From: an uncultured Acetobacter sp.
GTDB taxonomy: Bacteria > Pseudomonadota > Alphaproteobacteria > Acetobacterales > Acetobacteraceae
Assembly: GCF_937875265.1 (NCBI RefSeq)
Contig: NZ_CALLXM010000240.1
Location: 1-29,768, forward strand
Direction: 5' to 3'
DNA length: 29,768 nucleotides
In this document: positions 1 through 6,111 of the stretch, in pieces
How positions within the stretch are numbered: the stretch's first letter is position 1
How the letters are laid out: each line of letters opens with the position of its first letter
Notes under the pieces: model-generated
Database searches by the model: none
What the model was told of the DNA's origin: nothing
What the model saw: only the letters and a program-made list of their open reading frames with translations
Translations under genes and position numbers: made by a program

Positions 1-882
1 GAGGAAGATTCCCGCGTCACGCTGCGGCTGCTGTCTCCGGGGCATCGACGCGGCCACACTGTGGTGCTGCATCGTGCCAAAGTGCCGCCGGAAACCGTAT
101 TTGCCTTTGCCAGCGGTCCGCTGGTGGTGCTGCGCGTCACCTCGTTCTCCTCCGATACGGCGGAAGAAATGAGCCAGTATCTGGATCAGGCGACACAGGA
201 CCCCAACCTGAAAGGCTTGATTATTGACCTGCGCGGTAACCGTGGCGGCGTGCTGCAACAGGCCGTAACAGCTGCGGCCCTGCTGCTGGACCGTGGCGTT
301 GCTGCTGTAACCGACGGACGGGACCAGCAGGCCAACCATATCTGGGCTGTGCAGGGCGGAGACATGACCAACGGCCTGCCCATCGCCATTCTGGTGGATG
401 GGCGCACGGCCAGTGCGGCTGAAATTCTGGCGGCGGCTCTGGCAGACCACCGCCGCGCCGTGGTGATAGGCAGTTCCACACTGGGCAAAGGGCTGGTGCA
501 GACCGTGGCCCAGCTACCCGATGAAGGGGAACTATTCGTGACATGGAGCCGCGTGATTGCCCCCCTCCACTGGCCGTTGCAGGGGCTTGGCGTGATGCCC
601 CAGCTCTGCACCAGCCTTGGAGAGAGTGAGATGACTCACCAGATGCACGCCCTCTCGTCCGGAACGCTGGATAACCAGCCTGCAGTCGAGGCCTCTCGCC
701 TTGCCCGCTTCCCGTTGCCGGTGTCACGCATTCTGGCCATCCGCAAAGCTTGCCCGGCAGCATTGGGGAGTGACCGGGATCTGGACGTGGCGCGTGTCGT
801 GCTGGAAAACCCGAAATGGTACAAGGCAGCCATCTCCGCCATGCCGGAAGATTCGGCATCCCCCGGCCCGGTCACGCACTAA
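1..882 (+). CDS. S41 carboxy-terminal processing peptidase (5' end outside window)
   Basis: The reading frame is open from the first base, so the start and probably an N-terminal segment and most of a PDZ domain lie upstream. What remains is the serine protease core of the S41 (CtpA/Prc) family, which trims C-termini of periplasmic or envelope proteins. Visible landmarks are the IIDLRGNRGG strand-turn, the TASAAEI box with the catalytic Ser at bases 412-414, and the GKGLVQT box with the catalytic Lys at 487-489. The Ser-Lys distance of 25 residues is that of the Prc/CtpA dyad. The C-terminal ~90 residues carry no domain I recognise. The stop overlaps the ATG of the next gene by one base (TAATG), so the two are probably co-translated. 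The family call is secure; the exact subfamily is not, because the N-terminus is missing. Confidence 0.9.
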   Translation, partial: EEDSRVTLRLLSPGHRRGHTVVLHRAKVPPETVFAFASGPLVVLRVTSFSSDTAEEMSQYLDQATQDPNLKGLIIDLRGNRGGVLQQAVTAAALLLDRGVAAVTDGRDQQANHIWAVQGGDMTNGLPIAILVDGRTASAAEILAAALADHRRAVVIGSSTLGKGLVQTVAQLPDEGELFVTWSRVIAPLHWPLQGLGVMPQLCTSLGESEMTHQMHALSSGTLDNQPAVEASRLARFPLPVSRILAIRKACPAALGSDRDLDVARVVLENPKWYKAAISAMPEDSASPGPVTH

Positions 883-1220
883 TGACCACCCCACGCCTCC
901 GTTCCGAAATTGTGGCTCGTGCCCTGCTCCGCCAGTCAGGACAGGATGGACGGTCTGCCATGATGATACGGCGGGGTGATGCGGATGCAGGAGGCATTCT
1001 GGTGGTTTTGCTCGGGCGGGAGGGCACATCCGTGGTGCTCCGCCAGACCCGCACGGCAGAGGGTGAGGCTGCATGGATGAAAAACTCCGGCGATACACCG
1101 CTTACACCAGAGGAAGCACAGGCCTATATTGAGAGGCAAATCCACTACGATCCGGATTTGTGGGTTCTGGAGGTGGAAGCACCTGACTTCAGACCACCAT
1201 TTGAAGCAATGCTGGTCTGA
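882..1220 (+). CDS. DUF1491 family protein
   Basis: A 112-residue cytoplasmic protein matching the small alphaproteobacterial DUF1491 family: an N-terminal RLRSEIVARALLRQ segment, a MIRRGDADAGGILV strand pair, and a C-terminal DPDLWVLEVE motif. No catalytic residues are known to me and the function is undescribed. I chose the ATG at 882 because it overlaps the protease stop as TAATG and begins exactly where the family begins. An upstream in-frame start at 816 would add 22 residues lying wholly inside the protease gene. In my memory the family often sits beside a protease gene of this kind, which suggests but does not show a link to envelope proteolysis. Confidence 0.82.
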   Translation: MTTPRLRSEIVARALLRQSGQDGRSAMMIRRGDADAGGILVVLLGREGTSVVLRQTRTAEGEAAWMKNSGDTPLTPEEAQAYIERQIHYDPDLWVLEVEAPDFRPPFEAMLV

Positions 1221-1231
1221 CAATACTTAAC

Positions 1232-1255
1232 GGTGTGTGTCTTATGTCACACGCC
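1232..1255 (+). other. Hairpin after DUF1491 gene
   Basis: GGTGTGTG at 1232-1239 can pair with CACACGCC at 1248-1255 (8 pairs including one G-U) around an 8-base loop, 11 bases after the DUF1491 stop. There is no T run behind it, so it may be a weak transcription stop, an mRNA-stabilising hairpin, or part of the ompA control region. Confidence 0.35.
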
Positions 1256-1420
1256 TGTCATGTTGATTACCCTCAAAACAGGGGTGTTTTTGAAAACTGT
1301 TTCCACAAGCTGTTGCGCCGGACGCCAGTTTACAGCAAAGAAGGCAGGCATATGTGCCTCGTGCACCAAGATCACAATGCCCGGCCACTGCGGAAACAGT
1401 GCCACAGCAGGGAGAAAATC

Positions 1421-2572
1421 ATGAAGCTGCGCCAAGGCCTCCTCGCGCAATCACTGCTTTCTGCGCCGCTGGTGACAGGCTTCCTGCTGTGTGCCGCGCC
1501 TGCCATGGCTCAGCCTGTGCAGGGCCTGTATATTGCAGGCGAAGGGGGCGCGACCTTCAATCAGGATCAGCGCGTCCGCACCTCCAACATGTTCCCCGAC
1601 GGTCGTGACCGCTGGCGGACAGGCGCAACCGGGATCGGGTCCCTTGGCTACGGCCTTGGCAACGGCTTCCGTGTTGAAGTGGAAGGCGACTACCGCAACC
1701 AGACCTATCAGCGGTTTGTCACCAATTCCCTGACCAGCAAGGCTGATGGCCGCCGCCAGACCTATGGCGTGATGGCCAACGCTCTGTTTGACCTTGATGT
1801 GGGCAAGCCCTGGCTGTTTCCGTATTTTGGTGCGGGGGTCGGCTATGGCTGGACCGCCATGAACACCTCCATCACGGCACCGGGAAACCAGCTTTCCCAG
1901 CATGTAGGCGGCACGTTCGGCAATTTTGCCTATCAGGGCATTTTTGGTCTCGCCTTCCCCGTTCCGTGGGTCGTCGGGCTTTCCGCTACAGCGGAGTATC
2001 GCTTCTGGACCATGCTCGGCCCGCAGTCTCACGGGTCTGCCGCATGGGGCACCATTGGCGGGGCAAATCAGTCCAAGCCTTACAGCTTTGCAACTGGCAA
2101 CCGGGACACCAAGACGGATTTCAACCACTCCCTGATGCTGGGTCTGCGGTATGAGTTCAATCCGGCTCCCCCACCCCCGCCTCCGGCTGCTGAACCCATA
2201 TCTGCCCCGGCTCCGCAGCCAGCGCGCAGCTATCTGGTGTTTTTTGACTGGGATAAATCTGACCTGACCGACCGGGCACGCTCCATTGTGGCCGTGGCCG
2301 CTCAGGCGACTGCCCATACCAGCCTCACGCGCATTACGGTTTCTGGCTATACAGACAACTCGTCCGCATTCCCTGGCCAAAAGCGTGGGGAAGCCTATAA
2401 CCAGAAGCTCTCTATACGCCGTGCGGAAATGGTGAAGGCCGAACTGGTACGTGATGGCGTGCCCGGCTCGACCATCGACATTCATGGCTACGGTGAAGAA
2501 AATCCGCTGGTTAAAACCGGTCCCAATACGAAGGAAGCCCAGAACCGCCGCGTGGAAATTCTTTTCCGCTAA
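1421..2572 (+). CDS. OmpA-family outer membrane protein
   Basis: 383 residues. A signal peptide (about 1-30, ending AMA before QPVQG) leads into a porin-like beta-barrel of roughly 220 residues with many alternating aromatic strands, beginning GLYIAGEGGATFNQ. A proline-rich hinge follows near residues 248-265, then a C-terminal OmpA/Pal peptidoglycan-binding domain from about 271. The domain has FFDWDKSDLT, SGYTDNS and, at 375-377, NRR of NRRVEILF, which includes the Asp and Arg that normally hold diaminopimelate. The protein should tie the outer membrane to the cell wall. The ATG at 1421 is chosen over an earlier in-frame start at 1235 because GGAG at 1411-1414 lies 6 bases before it and it gives a clean signal peptide. 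The gene has its own 200-base upstream region and ends in a strong terminator. Confidence 0.9.
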   Translation: MKLRQGLLAQSLLSAPLVTGFLLCAAPAMAQPVQGLYIAGEGGATFNQDQRVRTSNMFPDGRDRWRTGATGIGSLGYGLGNGFRVEVEGDYRNQTYQRFVTNSLTSKADGRRQTYGVMANALFDLDVGKPWLFPYFGAGVGYGWTAMNTSITAPGNQLSQHVGGTFGNFAYQGIFGLAFPVPWVVGLSATAEYRFWTMLGPQSHGSAAWGTIGGANQSKPYSFATGNRDTKTDFNHSLMLGLRYEFNPAPPPPPPAAEPISAPAPQPARSYLVFFDWDKSDLTDRARSIVAVAAQATAHTSLTRITVSGYTDNSSAFPGQKRGEAYNQKLSIRRAEMVKAELVRDGVPGSTIDIHGYGEENPLVKTGPNTKEAQNRRVEILFR

Positions 2573-2607
2573 TCCGGCGGTGTTTCTCAGCGTGCTCTAC
2601 GTTTCAT

Positions 2608-2649
2608 AAAAAACGCTGCCCCGGCATTAAAGCCAGGGCAGCGTTTTTT
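2608..2649. terminator. Bidirectional rho-independent terminator between ompA-like gene and cysK
   Basis: Six A, an 8-bp perfect stem (CGCTGCCC at 2614-2621, GGGCAGCG at 2636-2643) continued past one mismatch by GGC/GCC, a 6-base loop, then six T at 2644-2649. The A and T tracts make it active on both strands, which fits the converging genes. Confidence 0.93.
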
Positions 2650-2723
2650 GTTCAGGCCGTTCTGATCTCGTCTCCATTGCTGGCCCACCCAAGGTAGACC
2701 AGCAGGAGTTTGCTTCCGGTATC

Positions 2724-3710
2724 TTACAACCCGGAGAACAGAGACGTGGACAGATACCGTTCCGCAAAGGACGGCGCGATGACCACAATTGTCTTGCCTT
2801 CAGAACCCGGTTTTTTCGCCACCTGAAGGGCTGCATGCAGGGCCGCACCAGAAGAAATTCCCACAGGAATACCATCCAGCCGTGCGCACCGGCGCGCAGC
2901 AGCAATCGCTTCCCGCTCAGAGACGGTAATGACCCCATCCAGCAGGCTGGTGTTCAGCGTGGCCGGGCAGAAGCCGGGGCCAATGCCCTGAATGCCGTGC
3001 GGGCCGGGTTCATCACCATTCAGAATGGCGCTTTCCGTCGGCTCCACACCAAACACCTGCAAGCCTTTACGGCGCGGTTTGAGGGCCTCGGCAATGCCGG
3101 TGGCCGTGCCACCCGTGCCAACACCGGCAACCACGGCATCAACCTGACCGTCCGTATCCACCCAGATTTCTTCCGCCGTCGTCGCGGCATGAACAGCCGG
3201 GTTGGCAGGGTTATCAAACTGGTCCGGCATCCATGCGTCAGGCGTTTCACGCAGAATTTCATTTGCGCGGGCAATGGCTCCCGCCATACCCAGCCGCGCG
3301 GGCGTCAGTTCCACCTGCGCATCCATCAGCCGCAGCATACGCCGCCTCTCAATGGACGCCCCTTCAGGCATGGTGACTACGAGCCTGTAGCCACGGGCTG
3401 CTGCCACAAAAGCCAGTGAAATACCGGTATTACCAGAGGTTGGCTCCACCAGTACCGTGCGGCCGGGAGTAATACGCCCTTCCCGCTCGGCTTCCAGCAC
3501 CATGGCCGCCCCGATACGATCCTTGACTGAAGCCAGAGGGTTAAAAAATTCCAGCTTGAGTAACAGCCGGCATTTCAGCTCTTCATCCCGAGACAGGTGC
3601 GGGAGTGCAACCAGAGGTGTTCCGCCAACGACCTCGATAACCGAGTCGTAGACCTTGCCTCGTGGTGCAGCAAAGCCGTAACCACCCCCGGATTTAGACG
3701 AATCTGTCAT
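2724..3710 (-). CDS. cysK: Cysteine synthase A (O-acetylserine sulfhydrylase)
   Basis: 328 residues, normal for CysK. The enzyme joins sulfide to O-acetyl-L-serine to give L-cysteine in the cytoplasm, using pyridoxal phosphate. The PLP lysine is K63 in NPLASVKDRIG, the substrate loop is TSGNTG (91-96), and the phosphate-binding loop is GVGTGGTATG (about 196-205). The C-terminus has the usual ERYLST block. One mild oddity is NPLASVKDR where most relatives have NPAASVKDR. The ATG at 3710 has an A/G-rich leader with AAGG about 9 bases upstream. It is transcribed away from an Rrf2-family gene across 149 AT-rich bases, an arrangement that suggests sulfur- or cysteine-responsive control. Cystathionine beta-synthase is a related fold, but length and motifs fit CysK. 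Confidence 0.93.
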   Translation of the reverse strand: MTDSSKSGGGYGFAAPRGKVYDSVIEVVGGTPLVALPHLSRDEELKCRLLLKLEFFNPLASVKDRIGAAMVLEAEREGRITPGRTVLVEPTSGNTGISLAFVAAARGYRLVVTMPEGASIERRRMLRLMDAQVELTPARLGMAGAIARANEILRETPDAWMPDQFDNPANPAVHAATTAEEIWVDTDGQVDAVVAGVGTGGTATGIAEALKPRRKGLQVFGVEPTESAILNGDEPGPHGIQGIGPGFCPATLNTSLLDGVITVSEREAIAAARRCARLDGIPVGISSGAALHAALQVAKKPGSEGKTIVVIAPSFAERYLSTSLFSGL

Positions 3711-3748
3711 GAACGTGCCTTTTCTTTTGTTTTCTCTTGTAGCATTTT

Positions 3749-3763
3749 TATAATACGAATTAT
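3749..3763. promoter_or_regulatory. Candidate promoter -10 and overlapping operator dyad between cysK and rrf2
   Basis: On the + strand a consensus TATAAT lies at 3749-3754, with TTGTTT at 3727-3732 as a possible -35 (16-base spacer). The dyad ATAAT-ACGA-ATTAT (3750-3763) covers that -10. A dimeric regulator bound here could control the Rrf2 gene, cysK or both. The sequence is direct; the role is inferred. Confidence 0.5.
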
Positions 3764-3818
3764 CAACGTAGATAAACAGGAGAACGCCTGCTATATCTCG
3801 ATGTAATTCATGTTTAAT

Positions 3819-3830
3819 GGCAAATTTGCC
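3819..3830. promoter_or_regulatory. Perfect 12-bp palindrome upstream of rrf2 gene
   Basis: GGCAAATTTGCC is a perfect palindrome, 29 bases before the Rrf2 start codon and followed by five T. It could be a second operator or a short leader hairpin. No binding protein can be assigned from sequence alone. Confidence 0.4.
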
Positions 3831-3859
3831 TTTTTCTGAGATGAAAGGAAACCAGACTC

Positions 3860-4309
3860 ATGATCCTTCGTCGGGACAGAGCTATGACGGCCGTTCTCAT
3901 CATGCTGGACGTCGCGTTTCATGCGGGTCGCTCTGGCACGGTCAGTGCTGCGGATATTGCTGAACGCTCCGCACTGGCCCGGCGTGGGATCGAACCGCTG
4001 CTTCAGGCCCTTTCACGCACCGGCCTGCTGGAAAGTATCCGTGGACCGCGCGGTGGCTACCGTCTGGGCCGCCCCAGGCGAGATATTTCTCTGGTCGATA
4101 TCATCAATGCCGTGACGCAGGATGACGGCAACGGGGATGATGGCCCACAAGGCCCGCTGTTCAGCAAGGTGATCGAACCCTGCTGGAAGCAGTTTGACAA
4201 AGACCTGACAGCCCAGATGAGAAAAACTACTCTGGATGATCTGGTTAAAAAAACCGAAAGCTGTGGCCTCAAACGTCCGCTGAGTGAGCCGATAACCTTC
4301 TCCATCTAA
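3860..4309 (+). CDS. Rrf2 family transcriptional regulator
   Basis: 149 residues with the Rrf2 winged helix-turn-helix in the first ~80: a first helix, then VSAADIAERSALARRGIEPLLQ as the HTH and RGPRGGYRLGRP as the wing, followed by the DISLVDIINAV dimer helix. IscR and NsrR hold an iron-sulfur cluster through three closely spaced cysteines after this helix. Here only C108 and C135 are present and they are far apart, so a classical cluster is unlikely. Another ligand, or a CymR-like cysteine-synthase partnership, is possible. The cysK gene is divergent and adjacent, making cysK the likeliest target. AAGGA sits about 10 bases before the ATG. A strong terminator follows. Confidence 0.85.
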   Translation: MILRRDRAMTAVLIMLDVAFHAGRSGTVSAADIAERSALARRGIEPLLQALSRTGLLESIRGPRGGYRLGRPRRDISLVDIINAVTQDDGNGDDGPQGPLFSKVIEPCWKQFDKDLTAQMRKTTLDDLVKKTESCGLKRPLSEPITFSI

Positions 4310-4338
4310 TCATCCTTCAGAGAAAACATCTCTGAAAC

Positions 4339-4382
4339 AAAAAACGCGCTGCCACCCTAAAATCTGGTGGAGCGCGTTTTTT
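4339..4382. terminator. Bidirectional rho-independent terminator after rrf2 gene
   Basis: Six A, stem ACGCGCT (4344-4350) with AGCGCGT (4371-4377), a one-base bulge, CCACC (4352-4356) with GGTGG (4366-4370), a 9-base loop and six T. It serves the converging rrf2 gene and the lipoprotein gene at 4452-4994. Confidence 0.92.
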
Positions 4383-4451
4383 GCTGAATACGTTGTTCCC
4401 AAAAAAACAGAGCGGCTGTTTTACAGCAGCCCTGCTTAAGTGAGATCAGGT

Positions 4452-4994
4452 TTATTTCTTACTCGTCGTGACACGCCGACGGGTCGTCGTCACAGCTTTT
4501 TTTGCTTTAGCCGGTTCGGCTTTACTTTCTGCAGGCACCGCAGCCCTGGGCAGCACAACACCGGTTGCGTCAACCTGTGCCGTAACCGTCAGACGGGAGC
4601 GTTTCTCGCCAGGCCCTGGCACCAGAATAGCTGTGAATTTATCCTGACCAGCATACCCCATGGTGGGTGTGTAAGTCACATGGGTATCATTATCCAAGCT
4701 ATACAGGAACGCTTTGCCGTGCTCCGGAGCCGGAGAAACGCCAAAGGACGCGTATGCTTTCCCGGAATCCTGAGAGACCTTGAGGTCACACAGACCATCG
4801 TCCGAGCGCACCGTCATTGTGGTGCTCAGGCTTCCGTCCGCCTCTTTTTTCAGCGGCGTCGTCTGGCAGACAGCAGATTTCTTAATATACCCGAATGGGT
4901 TTGGAGACCCGGCTTTAATTGGGCCACCAGTTGTTGCACAGCCGGCAAGCATACCACCAGTTAGCGCCAGAACGGCAATTCCTCGTAAGCGCAC
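4452..4994 (-). CDS. Lipoprotein of unknown function with Ig-like segment
   Basis: 180 residues. The GTG at 4994 gives a textbook lipoprotein signal: RLR, a hydrophobic stretch, and the lipobox LAGC with the lipidated cysteine at position 19. GGAG at 5005-5002 lies 7 bases upstream. A longer in-frame TTG start at 5012 exists, and an ATG at 5019 is in another frame. After the signal come a region with two more cysteines and a beta-rich stretch with YTPTMGYAGQDKFTAIL, which recalls the cadherin- or Ig-like repeats of surface proteins (weak resemblance). The last ~30 residues are rich in Lys, Ala, Arg and Thr, a basic tail that could touch the cell wall or lipopolysaccharide. I do not recognise a named family. 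It is convergent with the Rrf2 gene and divergent from the next gene. Confidence 0.75.
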   Translation of the reverse strand: MRLRGIAVLALTGGMLAGCATTGGPIKAGSPNPFGYIKKSAVCQTTPLKKEADGSLSTTMTVRSDDGLCDLKVSQDSGKAYASFGVSPAPEHGKAFLYSLDNDTHVTYTPTMGYAGQDKFTAILVPGPGEKRSRLTVTAQVDATGVVLPRAAVPAESKAEPAKAKKAVTTTRRRVTTSKK

Positions 4995-5001
4995 TCGACA
5001 G

Positions 5002-5005
5002 CTCC
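5002..5005 (-). promoter_or_regulatory. Ribosome binding site deciding the GTG start of the lipoprotein gene
   Basis: GGAG on the minus strand, 7 bases before the GTG at 4994. This supports the shorter start over the TTG at 5012, whose own codon lies just upstream of this site. Confidence 0.6.
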
Positions 5006-5455
5006 GCTTCAATATTCATTAAATACACATGAACCTTCTACGCACCGTATGGTGGGTAAATCAGGCAAACTTATGCCCGCACCCTCCGTGCCGTATGATT
5101 CGTCTTTGCCTTTAGAGCATACTGGGGAAGGAAGAAAGGGGGGTAAATTGCATACACCCGCACGACTGCTACGCTTTTATACCTTCTGATTTATGGTAGT
5201 CCGGTAAAAAAGAAACATCATTTTGCCCGAAATTAAGCGTTTGGAAGAGCACTCTGTGTCATCTCTGTGTTCCGGCATGCCTGCAAATGATATTTCCGGC
5301 CTCCTGAAATGCTGAGATCCAGTATGAAAAAATACTTCTATCTTTCTCTGCTGAATACGCTATTTCGTTCGTCAAACCTTGTAGAAACCGTTTCATACGC
5401 TGAGCCTGCCGGGGAGACCTTACTGTGAAGAGGCACGCCCGCTCCAGCATGTATC

Positions 5456-5460
5456 GGAGG
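5456..5460 (+). promoter_or_regulatory. Ribosome binding site deciding the ATG at 5467
   Basis: GGAGG with a 6-base spacer to the ATG at 5467. It favours this start over the GTG at 5425. Confidence 0.6.
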
Positions 5461-5466
5461 ACCCGC

Positions 5467-6003
5467 ATGTCTTTTTCCCGTTTTCTTGCCGCTGGTGCCA
5501 TTGCTTTTGGTGTGCTGCACAGCTCTGTTACTTTTGCTGCCACACCATGCGGCCACTCCCCGGCGCATGAAGCCTTTGATATCCAGGCTCTGAAAAGTGA
5601 GCTGATGGTTACAGCACTCTCCTGCAGCGCGCAGGACCGGTATAATGCCTTCATCGGCAAGTTCCGCACCACGCTGCTCAATCAGGAGCAGACGCTCAAC
5701 GCCTATTTCCGCACGACCTATGGCCGCAGCGCCCAGCGTGAGCATGATGATTACATCACGCAGCTTGCCAACGTGCAGTCCGAAAAAGGTCTTCAGTCCG
5801 GCACTATTTTCTGCATGCAGCGCCTTGCCATGTTTGATGAAGTGAATGCGCTGGAAAACTCTGAAGATCTGGCCAACTATACGGAAGCCAAGGACATCAC
5901 TCAGCCGGCATCCTTTGAAACCTGCGCTGCTCCCGCCTCTTCCCGTGCGGCACGGCCTGCACGTCGCACATCAACCAAAGCCAAAACGACTCATCGCGCC
6001 TGA
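5467..6003 (+). CDS. Secreted protein of unknown function
   Basis: 178 residues. A Sec-type signal peptide (about 1-24, ending VTFA before ATPCGH) precedes a mostly helical mature domain with four cysteines, in PCGH, LSCS, FCMQ and ETCA, able to form two disulfides. The core FDIQALKSELMVTALSC and HDDYITQLANVQSEKGL looks like a conserved alphaproteobacterial family I have no name for. The tail is rich in Ala, Arg and Lys. I chose the ATG at 5467 because GGAGG at 5456-5460 lies 6 bases before it. A GTG at 5425, with GGGGAG 8 bases upstream, would add 14 residues including an RR pair. A long hairpin follows the stop before parE. Periplasmic or cell-wall location is likely; function is unknown. 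Confidence 0.75.
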   Translation: MSFSRFLAAGAIAFGVLHSSVTFAATPCGHSPAHEAFDIQALKSELMVTALSCSAQDRYNAFIGKFRTTLLNQEQTLNAYFRTTYGRSAQREHDDYITQLANVQSEKGLQSGTIFCMQRLAMFDEVNALENSEDLANYTEAKDITQPASFETCAAPASSRAARPARRTSTKAKTTHRA

Positions 6004-6017
6004 GGCTCTTAAATTTT

Positions 6018-6057
6018 GCGGCGAATGAGACTGTAGTCAGGCCCGATCATTCGCCGC
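6018..6057. other. Long perfect inverted repeat upstream of parE
   Basis: GCGGCGAATGA at 6018-6028 is exactly complementary to TCATTCGCCGC at 6047-6057, with an 18-base loop, midway between the secreted-protein stop and the parE start. There is no T run on either strand, so it is not a standard terminator. It could be an mRNA hairpin or a protein-binding dyad. Confidence 0.55.
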
Positions 6058-6111
6058 ATCTCTGACAGGCCTGCTTGACGAATCAGCGACAAAGCGGGAC
6101 AGACCATATCC

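Larger units (their letters stand above)
4995..5466. other. 472-base non-coding stretch between two divergent envelope genes
   Basis: This is the longest stretch without a confident gene. It must hold the promoters of the lipoprotein (-) and the secreted protein (+), but I see no consensus -35/-10 pair on either strand. Near 5041-5054 the imperfect dyad CACCGTATGGTG occurs, and CCGTATG recurs at about 5091-5097. At 5324-5428 there is a 34-codon ORF whose TGA overlaps an in-frame GTG of the downstream gene. I see no RNA gene, repeat array or terminator in it. Confidence 0.6.

Noticed and set aside
1269..1291. Short hairpin (ACCCT/GGGGT) followed by GTTTTT, a possible terminator for the DUF1491 gene
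   Set aside because: The stem has only five pairs including a G-U, too weak to call as a terminator.
1451..2485. 344-codon open frame on the minus strand across the OmpA-type gene
   Set aside because: The plus-strand gene has a signal peptide, beta-barrel and complete OmpA domain. The antisense frame gives no recognisable motif and is a product of GC-rich codon use.
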